From the NCBI GenBank assembly GCA_902826335.1, contig CADEEL010000020.1, positions 1 through 32,790 of the forward strand: DNA of 32,790 nt. The letters are read 5' to 3'. The notes below the pieces were generated by a model. The model was not told the DNA's origin and searched no databases. It worked only from the letters and a program-made list of their open reading frames with translations. Shown here piece after piece: positions 25,539-32,790 of this stretch (position 1 is its first letter; the number at the start of each line of letters is the position of its first letter). Made by a program: the position numbers and the translations under genes. Origin of the DNA: an uncultured Alphaproteobacteria bacterium. GTDB lineage: Bacteria; Pseudomonadota; Alphaproteobacteria; Caulobacterales; Aquidulcibacteraceae.

Positions 25539-26138
25539 ATGCTGAGCCAGATCGGACGGTTGGTCGTCGCCAGCCACAATCCAGGCAAGGTCCACGAGAT
25601 CGCGGCGCTGCTCGCGCCGTTTGGGATTGATGCAATCTCAGCGGGCGCGCTCGGCCTGCCCGAGCCGGAAGAAACCGAGCCGACCTTTGTGGGCAATGCA
25701 CGCCTGAAGGCGGAGGCGGCCGCGCGCGCATCTGGCCTCGCGGCGCTGGCGGACGATTCCGGCCTGGAGGTCGCCGCGCTTGGCGGCGCGCCCGGCGTCC
25801 TCTCCGCGCGCTGGGCCGAGCCCACGACTGGCGCTGGGCGGGATTTCGCCGCCGCCATGCGCCGGGTTTGGACGGAGCTGGCCGGCGCGCCGGATCGCTC
25901 CGCGCGCTTTGTCTGCGTCCTCGCGCTCGCGCGGCCCGGCGAGGAAACGTACATCTTCGAGGGTGAGGTGCGCGGCCACATCGTCTGGCCGCCGCGCGGC
26001 GAACATGGCTTCGGCTATGATCCCATCTTCGTGCCGGAGGGCTATGACATCACCTTCGGCGAAATGGCCCCCGAGGAGAAACACAAAATCTCTCATCGCG
26101 CCCGCGCCTTCGCGCGCTTCGTGGATGCGCTGCGGTGA
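25539..26138 (+). CDS. rdgB: Non-canonical purine NTP pyrophosphatase (RdgB/HAM1)
   Basis: 199 aa. It hydrolyses dITP, dXTP and ITP to monophosphates and so keeps deaminated purines out of DNA and RNA. Motifs in order: [17 protein letters not shown] at the N-terminus, [37 protein letters not shown] with the catalytic acids, [13 protein letters not shown] and [11 protein letters not shown]. All family signatures are intact and the length is normal. The stop overlaps the GTG start of hemW by three of four bases in a GTGA arrangement, so the pair is translationally coupled. Confidence 0.96.
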   Translation: MLSQIGRLVVASHNPGKVHEIAALLAPFGIDAISAGALGLPEPEETEPTFVGNARLKAEAAARASGLAALADDSGLEVAALGGAPGVLSARWAEPTTGAGRDFAAAMRRVWTELAGAPDRSARFVCVLALARPGEETYIFEGEVRGHIVWPPRGEHGFGYDPIFVPEGYDITFGEMAPEEKHKISHRARAFARFVDALR

Positions 26139-27280
26139 CCGATGACGCTGGCTTCGGCGTTTACGTGCATTGGCCGTATTGCGCCGCCATCTGCCCCTAT
26201 TGCGATTTTAACGTGCGCCGCGATCGCGGCGGTGATCATGAAGATCTGCTGCGCGCCATCGTCGCGGACATCGAAGAACACGCGCGCCGCATCGCGCGCC
26301 GCCCGGCGCAAACCTTGTTCCTCGGCGGCGGCACGCCCTCGCTGCTCAGTGCGCGCGGAGTCGCAACGCTTATTGAAGCGGTGGACGCCGCTTTTGGTCT
26401 GGAGGCGGGCGCCGAAATATCGCTCGAAGCCAATCCCGAACACGCCGCAATGTTCGCAGAACTCGTCTCGGCTGGCGTCAATCGCTTGTCGCTGGGCGTG
26501 CAGGCGCTGCGGCAAAAGGACTTGCAAACACTCGGTCGCCGGCACAGCGCCATTGAAGCGCGCGCGGCGATTGAAGCGGCGGCGCACACTGGCGCGCGCG
26601 TCGCCGCCGATTTCATCTATGCATTGGACGGCCAAACCGAGGCCGAATGGGCCGATGCGCTTGATGAAATCCTCCGCCTGCCGATCGCCCACGCCTCTTT
26701 TTATCAATTGACCGTCGAAGCCGGCACGCCCTTCGCCCGCGCCGTCGCGCGCGGGCGTATGCACGCCCTCGATGTGGAAAGGGCCGCGCGCCTTTATGAA
26801 CTCACGCAAGCGAAGACGATCGATGCCGGCCTGCCTGCCTATGAAATCTCCAACCACGCCCGCCCGGAATCGGAGCGCGCGCGCCACAATCTGCTTTATT
26901 GGCGCGGCGGCGATTGGCTTGGCGTGGGGCCCGGCGCGCACGGGCGCATCGCCGTGGATGGCGCGCGCTTCGCCACGCGCGCGCACGCCGATCCCAAGGC
27001 TTACGTGCGTGCTGTAGCCGAGGAAGGAATCGGATGGGCCGAACAGGAGCGCCTGTCCGGTCCCGCCCAGGGCGAGGAATGGCTGATGATGGGCCTGCGC
27101 CTTGCCGAAGGCGTCGATCGCCGCCGCATCGAATGCGCGCGCGGCGCCAGGTTCAACGCGGATGTGTTGGAAGCCCTCGTCGCCCAGGAGCTTCTGTATA
27201 CGGATGAACACCGCCTTGTCCTGACGCCGGCCGGCCGCCTTCTGGCTGATCGCATCGCGCGGGACCTGTTGCTGGGGTGA
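26135..27280 (+). CDS. hemW: Radical SAM heme chaperone HemW
   Basis: 381 aa from GTG 26135, inside the rdgB stop. The radical SAM cluster motif C-x3-C-x2-C is present ([11 protein letters not shown]), followed by [18 protein letters not shown] and RLSLGVQAL. HemW binds heme and inserts it into respiratory proteins; it is often mislabelled coproporphyrinogen III oxidase, but the N-terminal Cys that coproporphyrinogen oxidase HemN uses in addition is absent from the CPYCDF region (which continues FN rather than FC). The rdgB-hemW pairing is commonly seen in bacteria. The 32-bp inverted repeat begins ten bases after its stop. Confidence 0.92.
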   Translation: MTDDAGFGVYVHWPYCAAICPYCDFNVRRDRGGDHEDLLRAIVADIEEHARRIARRPAQTLFLGGGTPSLLSARGVATLIEAVDAAFGLEAGAEISLEANPEHAAMFAELVSAGVNRLSLGVQALRQKDLQTLGRRHSAIEARAAIEAAAHTGARVAADFIYALDGQTEAEWADALDEILRLPIAHASFYQLTVEAGTPFARAVARGRMHALDVERAARLYELTQAKTIDAGLPAYEISNHARPESERARHNLLYWRGGDWLGVGPGAHGRIAVDGARFATRAHADPKAYVRAVAEEGIGWAEQERLSGPAQGEEWLMMGLRLAEGVDRRRIECARGARFNADVLEALVAQELLYTDEHRLVLTPAGRLLADRIARDLLLG

Positions 27281-27289
27281 GGCGCGCTC

Positions 27290-27395
27290 GTCGCCCGCGC
27301 TTCGACAAGCTCAGCGCGACGGGATTGTTTTGAATTCGCTCTCCGAGTTGGAAAATAACACCACGTCGCGCTGAGCTTGTCGAAGCGCGGGCGAC
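27290..27395. repeat. Large palindromic repeat (32-bp perfect inverted repeat) after hemW
   Basis: The 32 bases at 27290-27321 are the exact reverse complement of 27364-27395, with a 42-base A/T-richer loop between them. The arm contains TTCGACAAGCTCAGC, a core I know as a frequent REP-like element of alphaproteobacteria (read in one frame it gives VALSLSK). There is no room for a transposase. As RNA it would make a very stable hairpin and is likely to end or protect the hemW transcript. Confidence 0.75.
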
Positions 27396-27505
27396 ATCCA
27401 CCACACTTGTCCGAGGGCTAAAGCGCCTCTATCCGCGGAATTACGACGCGCCCAGCGCCCGTAGCCATGCGCGCCTTCGGCGCCGCACAAAAAGTCGAGG
27501 TCTAA

Positions 27506-27549
27506 AATTGCTGTACATGCCAATAAAAAGAATAGTAATTGCTGTTCAT
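27506..27549 (+). promoter_or_regulatory. Two 13-bp direct repeats straddling a predicted promoter of the bkd operon
   Basis: AATTGCTGTACAT (27506-27518) and AATTGCTGTTCAT (27537-27549) differ at one base and start 31 bases apart, about three helical turns, so both face the same side of DNA. Between them lies a possible sigma-70 promoter: TTGCTG (27508-27513), a 17-base spacer, AATAGT (27531-27536). The second repeat contains the near-palindrome AGTAATTGCT, of the kind bound by Lrp-family regulators such as BkdR, the known regulator of Pseudomonas bkd genes. The rest of the gap, 27396-27505 and 27550-27642, shows no gene and no further clear signal. Confidence 0.45.
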
Positions 27550-27642
27550 TGAGGGTTTTTAGCCAGAATAGGCCGGTTCCTTCAGCCCTCTTAGGCTAAC
27601 TCCACTGCGCCGCGCATCTTCCCGTGCCGAGGTTCCCGCCCC

Positions 27643-28872
27643 ATGACCAATGCGACCAAGCTCAGCTTGCATGTGCCCGCGCCGAAGGCCCGGCCGGGCG
27701 ACCCGGTCGATTTCTCGCCCCTCACGCCGCCGCCCGCGGGCGCTCTGGGCCGCCCGGACATCGCCGTCCACGCCGAGGATACGCGCGACCACGCCCGCGG
27801 CCTCATCCGTGTGCTGAACGATGAAGGCGAGGCCGTTGGCGCTTGGAACCCGCGTCTCAACGCCGAAGTGCTGCGCGAGGGTCTGCGCGCCATGATGCTC
27901 ACCCGCGCCTTTGACGATCGCATGTTCCGCATGCAGCGTCAGGGCAAGACCAGCTTTTACATGAAGTGCACGGGCGAGGAGGCGGTGGCCTGCGCCGCCG
28001 CGCTCGCGCTGCCGCGCGATGACATGTGCTTCCCCACCTATCGCCAGCAGGGGATGCTCATTGCGCGCGCCTATCCGCTCGTGCGCATGATGAATCACAT
28101 CTATTCGAATGCGGCCGATCCCAATCGCGGCCGCCAGATGCCGGTGCATTACACGGCCAAGGCCTACGGTTTCTTTTCGATCTCCGGAAATTTGGCCACG
28201 CAATTTCCCCAGGCTGTCGGTTGGGCGATGGCCTCGGCCTATAAGGGCGATACGCGCATCGCCACCGCCTATATCGGCGATGGCTCGACCTCGGAGGGCG
28301 ATTTTCACCAGGCGCTCACCTTCGCTTCCGTCTATCGCGCGCCCGTCATTCTCAACATCGTCAACAATCAATGGGCGATCTCGTCCTTCCAGGGTTTCGC
28401 GGGCGCCGGCGAATCCACCTTCGCGGCGCGCGGCTTGGGGTACGGCCTGCCGAGCTTGCGCGTCGACGGCAACGATTTCCTTGCCGTCTTCGCTGCAACG
28501 CAATGGGCCGCTGAGCGCGCGCGCGCCAATCTGGGCGCGACCGTCATTGAGCACTACACCTATCGCGCAGCGCCGCATTCCACGAGCGATGATCCCACCC
28601 GCTACCGTCCGGCGGAGGAGGCGGAGAAATGGCCCCTCGGCGATCCCATCGAGCGCTTGAAGAAACACCTCATCGCACGAGGCGAATGGAGTGAGGCCAA
28701 ACACAAGGCGCTGGACAAGCAGGTGGTGGAGGAGGTTCGCGCCGCCGGCAAGGAATCCGAGGCCATCGGCACGCTGGGCCAGTCGCGCCCGAGCGTGAAG
28801 GAAATGTTCGAGGACGTGTACAAGGACCAGCCCTGGCACCTGCGCCGCCAGCGTCAGGAATTGGGAGTCTGA
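27643..28872 (+). CDS. bkdA1: Branched-chain 2-oxoacid dehydrogenase E1 component, alpha subunit
   Basis: 409 aa. With E1 beta it decarboxylates the 2-oxoacids of valine, leucine and isoleucine using thiamine diphosphate and transfers the acyl group to lipoyl-E2. The TDP motif is IGDGSTSEGDFHQAL...NNQWAIS, and the preceding PTYRQQGMLIARAYPL and GRQMPVHYTAKAYGFFS segments are typical of BkdA1 rather than of pyruvate dehydrogenase E1. The phosphorylation-loop region HSTSDDPTRYR is present. The length and N-terminal extension match the Pseudomonas-type protein. It is the first gene of a four-gene operon. Confidence 0.93.
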   Translation: MTNATKLSLHVPAPKARPGDPVDFSPLTPPPAGALGRPDIAVHAEDTRDHARGLIRVLNDEGEAVGAWNPRLNAEVLREGLRAMMLTRAFDDRMFRMQRQGKTSFYMKCTGEEAVACAAALALPRDDMCFPTYRQQGMLIARAYPLVRMMNHIYSNAADPNRGRQMPVHYTAKAYGFFSISGNLATQFPQAVGWAMASAYKGDTRIATAYIGDGSTSEGDFHQALTFASVYRAPVILNIVNNQWAISSFQGFAGAGESTFAARGLGYGLPSLRVDGNDFLAVFAATQWAAERARANLGATVIEHYTYRAAPHSTSDDPTRYRPAEEAEKWPLGDPIERLKKHLIARGEWSEAKHKALDKQVVEEVRAAGKESEAIGTLGQSRPSVKEMFEDVYKDQPWHLRRQRQELGV

Positions 28873-28874
28873 TC

Positions 28875-29888
28875 GTGGCGGTGATGAACATGGTTCAGGC
28901 GCTGAACAGCGCGCTGGATGTGATGCTCGCGCGCGATCCGGACGTGCTCATCTTCGGCGAGGATGTCGGCTATTTCGGCGGCGTCTTCCGCGTCACTGAC
29001 GGCTTGCAGAAAAAGCATGGATTGACGCGCTGTTTCGATGCCCCGATCGCGGAGGGCGGCATCGTCGCGGCCGCAATCGGCATGGGCGCCTATGGTCTGC
29101 GTCCCGTCGTCGAAATTCAGTTCGCGGATTATATTTATCCCGCCTACGATCAATTGGTCAGCGAAGCCGCGCGCCTGCGCTATCGCAGCGCCGGTGATTT
29201 CTTCGCGCCCCTGACCGTGCGCACGCCCTATGGCGGCGGCATTTTCGGCGGCCAGACGCACAGCCAAAGCCCGGAGGCTCTGTTCACCCATGTTGCGGGG
29301 CTGAAAACGGTCGTGCCCTCCAATCCGCACGACGCCAAGGGCTTGCTGATCGCCGCGATCGAGGACGATGACCCAGTGATGTTTTTCGAGCCGAAGCGCC
29401 TTTACAATGGCCCGTTCGACGGCTGGCACGATAAGCCCGTCGAGCCCTGGTCGAAACACCCCGCAAGCGATGTGCCCGAAGGCCATTATGTCGTGCCGCT
29501 GGGCAAGGCCGCCATCGCGCGCGCCGGCGCGGACGTCACGATTCTTGCGTATGGCACGATGGTGCATGTCGCGCTCGCCGCCGCCGCGCATGCGGAAGTG
29601 GACGCCGAAGTGATCGATTTGCGCACGCTCGTACCGCTCGATCTGGAGTCGATCGTCGCCTCCGTCGAGAAAACGGGCCGCTGCGTCATTGTGCATGAAG
29701 CCACGCGCACGTCGGGTTTCGGCGCCGAACTGGCCGCGCTCGTGCAGGAGCATTGCTTCTACGCGCTTGAGGCGCCGATCGCCCGCGTCGCCGGCTGGGA
29801 TACGCCCTATCCCCACGCCTTCGAATGGGAGTATTTCCCGGGCCCCAAGCGCGTCGCGGATGCGCTGCGCGCCGTCATGGCCGCGTGA
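28875..29888 (+). CDS. bkdA2: Branched-chain 2-oxoacid dehydrogenase E1 component, beta subunit
   Basis: 337 aa from GTG 28875, which has GGGAG seven bases upstream; an in-frame ATG at 28884 is an alternative. It pairs with the alpha subunit to complete the TDP site. The conserved FGEDVGYFGGVFRVTDGL, APIAEGGIVAAAIGMGAYGLRPVVEIQFADYI and HSQSPEALFTHVAGLKTVVPS segments identify the transketolase-like E1 beta of the BCKDH group. The C-terminal transketolase domain ends in VAGWDTPYPHAFEWEYFPG. The gap after bkdA1 is two bases and the gap before E2 is thirteen. Confidence 0.94.
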   Translation: MAVMNMVQALNSALDVMLARDPDVLIFGEDVGYFGGVFRVTDGLQKKHGLTRCFDAPIAEGGIVAAAIGMGAYGLRPVVEIQFADYIYPAYDQLVSEAARLRYRSAGDFFAPLTVRTPYGGGIFGGQTHSQSPEALFTHVAGLKTVVPSNPHDAKGLLIAAIEDDDPVMFFEPKRLYNGPFDGWHDKPVEPWSKHPASDVPEGHYVVPLGKAAIARAGADVTILAYGTMVHVALAAAAHAEVDAEVIDLRTLVPLDLESIVASVEKTGRCVIVHEATRTSGFGAELAALVQEHCFYALEAPIARVAGWDTPYPHAFEWEYFPGPKRVADALRAVMAA

Positions 29889-29901
29889 GGGGAGAAGAGA
29901 G

Positions 29902-31176
29902 ATGAGCCGCTACACGTTCAAACTCCCTGACATCGGCGAAGGCACGGCCGAGGCGGAATTGGTCGCCTGGCACATCGCCGTTGGCGATGTGGTCGAGGAA
30001 GATCAGCCCCTCGCCGACGTGATGACCGATAAGGCCACGGTCGAAATCACCTCGCCCGTGTCTGGCCGCGTGCTTGAGCGCAGCGGCGAGCCGGGTTCGA
30101 TGGTCGCCATCGGGTCCGCGCTCGTCGTGTTCGAGACGGACGCCGCCGCGCCCGCCGAAGCGCCGCCCCAGAAAGCCCCCGCGCGCGCCGAAGCAAAGCC
30201 CGCCGCGAAAAAAGCAGAACCCCCGCCGCGTGCGGATGCAAAGCCCGTAGCGCCGTCGCAGGCTGCGCCGGCGTTTGCGACGCGCGCGGATCCCCAAGAT
30301 AAGCCGCTCGCCTCGCCCGCGGTGCGCCAGCGCGCCCGTGATCTGGGCGTTGAATTGCAGTTCGTGCCGGGATCGGGCCCATCCGGCCGCGTCATGCACG
30401 AGGATTTGGACGCGTACCTCGCCGGCGGCGCCGCACGCACCGTACACGGACAATCAACCTCGACTGCTCGCTCTGGCGTCGAGGAGGTCAAGGTGATTGG
30501 CCTGCGCCGCAAGATCGCCGAGAAGATGGCCGAAGCCAAGCGCCGCATTCCTCACTTCGCTTATGTGGAGGAGGTCGACGTCACCGAGCTTGAAGCCCTG
30601 CGTCTGCAATTGAATGCGTCCAAGCGCGCTGAGCAGCCGAAATTGACTTTCCTGCCGTTTCTCATGCGTGCGCTGTGCGAAATCCTGCCGGATTATCCCC
30701 AGATCAACGCGACCTTCGATGACGAGGCGGGCGTTGTCTATCGCCATGCGCCGGTTCACATCGGCGTCGCCACGCAAACCGCGAACGGCCTCATCGTGCC
30801 CGTGGTCAAGAATGCCGAGGCGCGCGATCTGTGGGGCAATGCCCGCGAGGTCGCCCGCCTTGCGGAGGCCGCGCGCACCGGCAAGGCGAGCCGCGAGGAT
30901 TTGTCCGGCGCTACCATCACCATCACCAGCCTTGGCCCCTTGGGCGGCGTGGTGACCACGCCCGTCATCAATCATCCGGAAGTCGCCATCATCGGGCCGA
31001 ACAAGATCATTGAGCGCCCGGTCGTGAAGGACGGCCACATCGCCGTGCGCAAGATGATGAACCTCTCCTCGTCCTTCGATCATCGCGTTGTCGATGGCTA
31101 TGACGCCGCCGCCTTCATTCAGCGCGTCAAAGCCGCGCTCGAACATCCCGCCACCTTGTTCATGGGCCGCCCATGA
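29902..31176 (+). CDS. bkdB: Branched-chain 2-oxoacid dehydrogenase E2 (lipoamide acyltransferase)
   Basis: 424 aa from ATG 29902, preceded by GGGGAGAAGAGAG; a longer open frame from 29689 would run through the end of bkdA2 in another frame. Domains: one lipoyl domain (residues 1-80) with the lipoylated Lys44 in VMTDKATVEI; an Ala/Pro/Lys-rich linker (about 90-135); a peripheral-subunit-binding domain (SPAVRQRARDLGVEL to DLDAYL); and the acyltransferase domain from about residue 195 ending in SFDHRVVDGYDAAAF with the catalytic His. It forms the core of the complex and passes acyl groups to CoA. Its stop overlaps the lpd start (ATGA). Confidence 0.94.
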   Translation: MSRYTFKLPDIGEGTAEAELVAWHIAVGDVVEEDQPLADVMTDKATVEITSPVSGRVLERSGEPGSMVAIGSALVVFETDAAAPAEAPPQKAPARAEAKPAAKKAEPPPRADAKPVAPSQAAPAFATRADPQDKPLASPAVRQRARDLGVELQFVPGSGPSGRVMHEDLDAYLAGGAARTVHGQSTSTARSGVEEVKVIGLRRKIAEKMAEAKRRIPHFAYVEEVDVTELEALRLQLNASKRAEQPKLTFLPFLMRALCEILPDYPQINATFDDEAGVVYRHAPVHIGVATQTANGLIVPVVKNAEARDLWGNAREVARLAEAARTGKASREDLSGATITITSLGPLGGVVTTPVINHPEVAIIGPNKIIERPVVKDGHIAVRKMMNLSSSFDHRVVDGYDAAAFIQRVKAALEHPATLFMGRP

Positions 31177-32567
31177 GCCTCGCGTGTCAGGTGGTCATCG
31201 TCGGCGGCGGGCCGGGCGGCTATGTCGCCGCCATCCGCGCCGGCCAATTGGGCCTCGATGTGATCCTGGTCGAGGAAGATCGCCTTGGCGGCACGTGCCT
31301 CATCCGCGGCTGCATCCCCTCGAAAGCGCTCATCCACGTCGCCGGCGAATTCGCGCACATGAAGGAGAAAGCGGGCGAAGGCCGCCTTGGCATTTCCATG
31401 GCCAGCGCGCCGACGCTCGATCTCAAGGAATCCGTTCGCTGGAAGGATGGGATCGTTGACAAGCTGAACGGCGGCGTCGCCGCCCTGCTGAAGCGGGCGA
31501 AAGTGCGCGTGCTCGCCGGCCGCGCAATATTCTCCGACGCCAAGACGTGCCTCGTGCACACCAAGGCGGGCATTGAAACGGTTGTCGCCGAGAACGTGAT
31601 TTTGGCCACGGGCTCCCTGCCGGTCGAACTGCCGTTTCTAAAATTCGGCGCCGATGTCATCTCATCGACGGATGCGCTCTCTCTGCCGGAGCTGCCCAAG
31701 CGCCTCGCCGTCGTCGGCGCCGGCTATATCGGTCTTGAACTCGGCATCGCCTTTAGAAAAATGGGCGCGGACGTCACAATCGTTGAAGCGGAAAGGCAAA
31801 TTCTCCCGCTCTATGACGCCGAACTCGTCGCCCCCGTGCGCAAATGGCTGGAGCGCCACGGCGTTGCGCTTCATCTTGGCGCGCGCGCCAAGGGCGCGGA
31901 AAAGGGCGCGCTCCTCATCGAAACCACAGCCGGCAAGAGCGAGCGCCTGCCGGCGGATAAGATCTTGGTCACTGTCGGGCGCCGTCCGAATACGGACAAT
32001 TGGGGTCTGGAGCATATGGGCGTGGATATGGCCGGCCGCTTCGTCAAGGTGGACGCACAGTGCAAAACGTCCATGCGCGGCGTCTACGCCATCGGCGATC
32101 TCGTCGGCGAGCCGATGCTGGAGCATAAGGCCGCCACGCAGGGCGAAATGGTCGCCGAGCTGATCGCCGGCCGCGCGCGCGCCTTTGAACCTATCGCCAT
32201 CGCGGCGGTCTGCTTCACGGAGCCGGAGATCATGTCGGCGGGGTTGTCGCCCGACGAGGCCAAGGCCGCCGGACATGACATCGTCGCCGGCGCTTTTCCC
32301 TTCGCCGCCAATGGCCGCGCGCTCTCCATGGAGGCGGGCGCCGATGGCGGCTTCGTGCGCGTCGTGGCGCGCAAGAGCGATCACGTGCTGCTCGGCGTTC
32401 AGGCCGTCGGCGCGCACGTCTCGGATCTGTCGGGCGAGGCGGCGCTGGCGCTGGAAATGCGCGCGCGCCTGGAGGACATCGCCGGAACCATCCACGTCCA
32501 CCCGACCTTGAGCGAAGCCCTGCACGAAGCCGCGCTCCGCGCCCTGGGCCACGCAATACATATTTAG
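31173..32567 (+). CDS. lpdV: Dihydrolipoyl dehydrogenase of the BCKDH complex (E3)
   Basis: 464 aa. FAD-dependent enzyme that reoxidises dihydrolipoyl-E2 and makes NADH. The N-terminal FAD fold is VVIVGGGPGGYVAAIRAG; the redox disulfide is Cys42-Cys47 in GGTCLIRGCIPSKA; the NAD fold is VVGAGYIGLELGIAF; and the C-terminal dimer-interface catalytic motif is HVHPTLSEALHEAAL. It belongs to this operon because its ATG overlaps the E2 stop, which supports the LPD-Val type dedicated to branched-chain oxoacids. The three-stem repeat lies about 40 bases after its stop and could end the transcript. Confidence 0.94.
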   Translation: MSLACQVVIVGGGPGGYVAAIRAGQLGLDVILVEEDRLGGTCLIRGCIPSKALIHVAGEFAHMKEKAGEGRLGISMASAPTLDLKESVRWKDGIVDKLNGGVAALLKRAKVRVLAGRAIFSDAKTCLVHTKAGIETVVAENVILATGSLPVELPFLKFGADVISSTDALSLPELPKRLAVVGAGYIGLELGIAFRKMGADVTIVEAERQILPLYDAELVAPVRKWLERHGVALHLGARAKGAEKGALLIETTAGKSERLPADKILVTVGRRPNTDNWGLEHMGVDMAGRFVKVDAQCKTSMRGVYAIGDLVGEPMLEHKAATQGEMVAELIAGRARAFEPIAIAAVCFTEPEIMSAGLSPDEAKAAGHDIVAGAFPFAANGRALSMEAGADGGFVRVVARKSDHVLLGVQAVGAHVSDLSGEAALALEMRARLEDIAGTIHVHPTLSEALHEAALRALGHAIHI

Positions 32568-32604
32568 CGTGAGAGCCTCGCGGCGACGCGCCACAAACAC
32601 CCAT

Positions 32605-32695
32605 CCCCGGGTCGCCGTGCAACGGCGAGCCCGGGGCCTATCGACGCTGCGCTTGAAAATGGGTCCCGGACTGAATGCTGCGCATTCATCCGGGA
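32605..32695. repeat. Three-stem palindromic repeat, copy 2
   Basis: Same plan as the copy at 127-218. Stem 1 pairs CCCCGGG (32605-32611) with CCCGGGG (32630-32636) and contains CGCCG/CGGCG (32613-32617, 32623-32627). Stem 2 pairs CCTAT (32637-32641) with ATGGG (32659-32663). Stem 3 pairs TCCCGGA (32664-32670) with TCCGGGA (32689-32695) and contains GAATG/CATTC (32673-32677, 32683-32687). Inner stems differ in sequence from copy 1 but stay paired. It lies in the 223 bases between lpdV and the window edge, which otherwise hold only the tRNA start. Confidence 0.6.
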
Positions 32696-32762
32696 ATGGG
32701 TGGAACGCGCATCGCGCGCGGTTTGACGAAATCGACGTGCGCCTTCATAAGCCGTGCCCGCC

Positions 32763-32790
32763 GGAGAGGTGGCCGAGTGGCTGAAGGCGC
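32763..32790 (+). tRNA. tRNA-Ser, 5' end only (cut by window edge)
   Basis: The last 28 bases begin GGAGAGGTGGCCGAGTGGCT, the acceptor 5' strand and D-arm start typical of bacterial tRNA-Ser. The GGCCGAGTGGCTGAAGGCGC segment is the usual D arm of a long-variable-arm (class II) tRNA, and GGAGAGG fits serine better than leucine. The anticodon lies beyond the edge, so the isoacceptor cannot be told. Confidence 0.72.

Noticed and set aside
26093-27211. 372-codon open frame antisense to hemW
   Set aside because: Shadow frame; hemW shows the radical SAM cluster and coupling to rdgB.
27290-27395. Terminal inverted repeats of an insertion sequence
   Set aside because: Only 42 bases lie between the arms, with no transposase and no flanking target duplication that I can see.
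27559-28839. 426-codon open frame antisense to bkdA1
   Set aside because: Shadow of a highly conserved gene, without ribosome site or known domain.
1-32790. CRISPR array, prophage or toxin-antitoxin module
   Set aside because: No regularly spaced identical repeats, no phage structural or integrase gene and no toxin pair were found; the HTH/DUF2975 pair is a regulator with a membrane protein, not a toxin-antitoxin pair.

Overview
The window is high-GC bacterial chromosome with dense, often overlapping genes. It looks like an alphaproteobacterium: dnaK-dnaJ is followed by dapB, hrcA-grpE lies next to rph, and the dispersed palindromic repeats are of an alphaproteobacterial style. A member of or near Caulobacterales/Hyphomonadaceae is my guess from gene style, not something the sequence proves. 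Almost everything is core metabolism and housekeeping. The accessory-looking parts are an NYN-domain nuclease gene, several palindromic repeats and a secreted PPC-repeat protein.

Layout, left to right. Positions 1-262 hold no gene but carry a three-stem palindromic repeat. Positions 263-6045 (minus) encode a 2-oxoacid:acceptor oxidoreductase (KorA with fused gamma domain, KorB) and a GltD-like flavoprotein with extra ferredoxin clusters, preceded by adenosine kinase. Positions 6136-7454 (plus) encode a small lipoprotein coupled to an ATP-grasp ligase of unknown substrate. Positions 7361-14037 (minus) run dnaK, dnaJ, a DUF2339 membrane protein, dapB and nth. A good heat-shock sigma-32 promoter lies upstream of dnaK at 14181-14208. 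Positions 14319-18351 hold alkB, a Ste24-like M48 protease, a dienelactone hydrolase-like protein and an aldo/keto reductase. Positions 18355-20568 encode a secreted protein made of six PPC-like repeats. Positions 20618-22960 (minus) run hrcA, grpE and a DsbA/GST-kappa-type isomerase.

Between hrcA and the divergent rph sits an NYN/PIN-like nuclease gene (23195-23800). It is visibly more A/T-rich in codon use than its neighbours and is preceded by a leader that can fold into three hairpins, the last of which covers the likely ribosome-binding site. This is the best candidate for something undescribed. After rph come an HTH/DUF2975 pair (minus) and rdgB-hemW (plus). A 32-bp perfect inverted repeat follows hemW.

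Positions 27643-32567 hold a complete branched-chain 2-oxoacid dehydrogenase operon: E1alpha, E1beta, E2 and dihydrolipoyl dehydrogenase. Two near-identical 13-bp repeats, spaced three helical turns apart, straddle a plausible promoter upstream of it. The right end carries a second copy of the three-stem palindromic repeat and the first 28 bases of a tRNA-Ser gene cut by the window edge.

Together the metabolic genes suggest aerobic heterotrophy with branched-chain amino-acid catabolism and an additional ferredoxin/NAD(P)-linked 2-oxoacid oxidoreductase. Three of the stress-chaperone genes (dnaK, dnaJ, grpE) and their regulator hrcA lie within about 12 kb.
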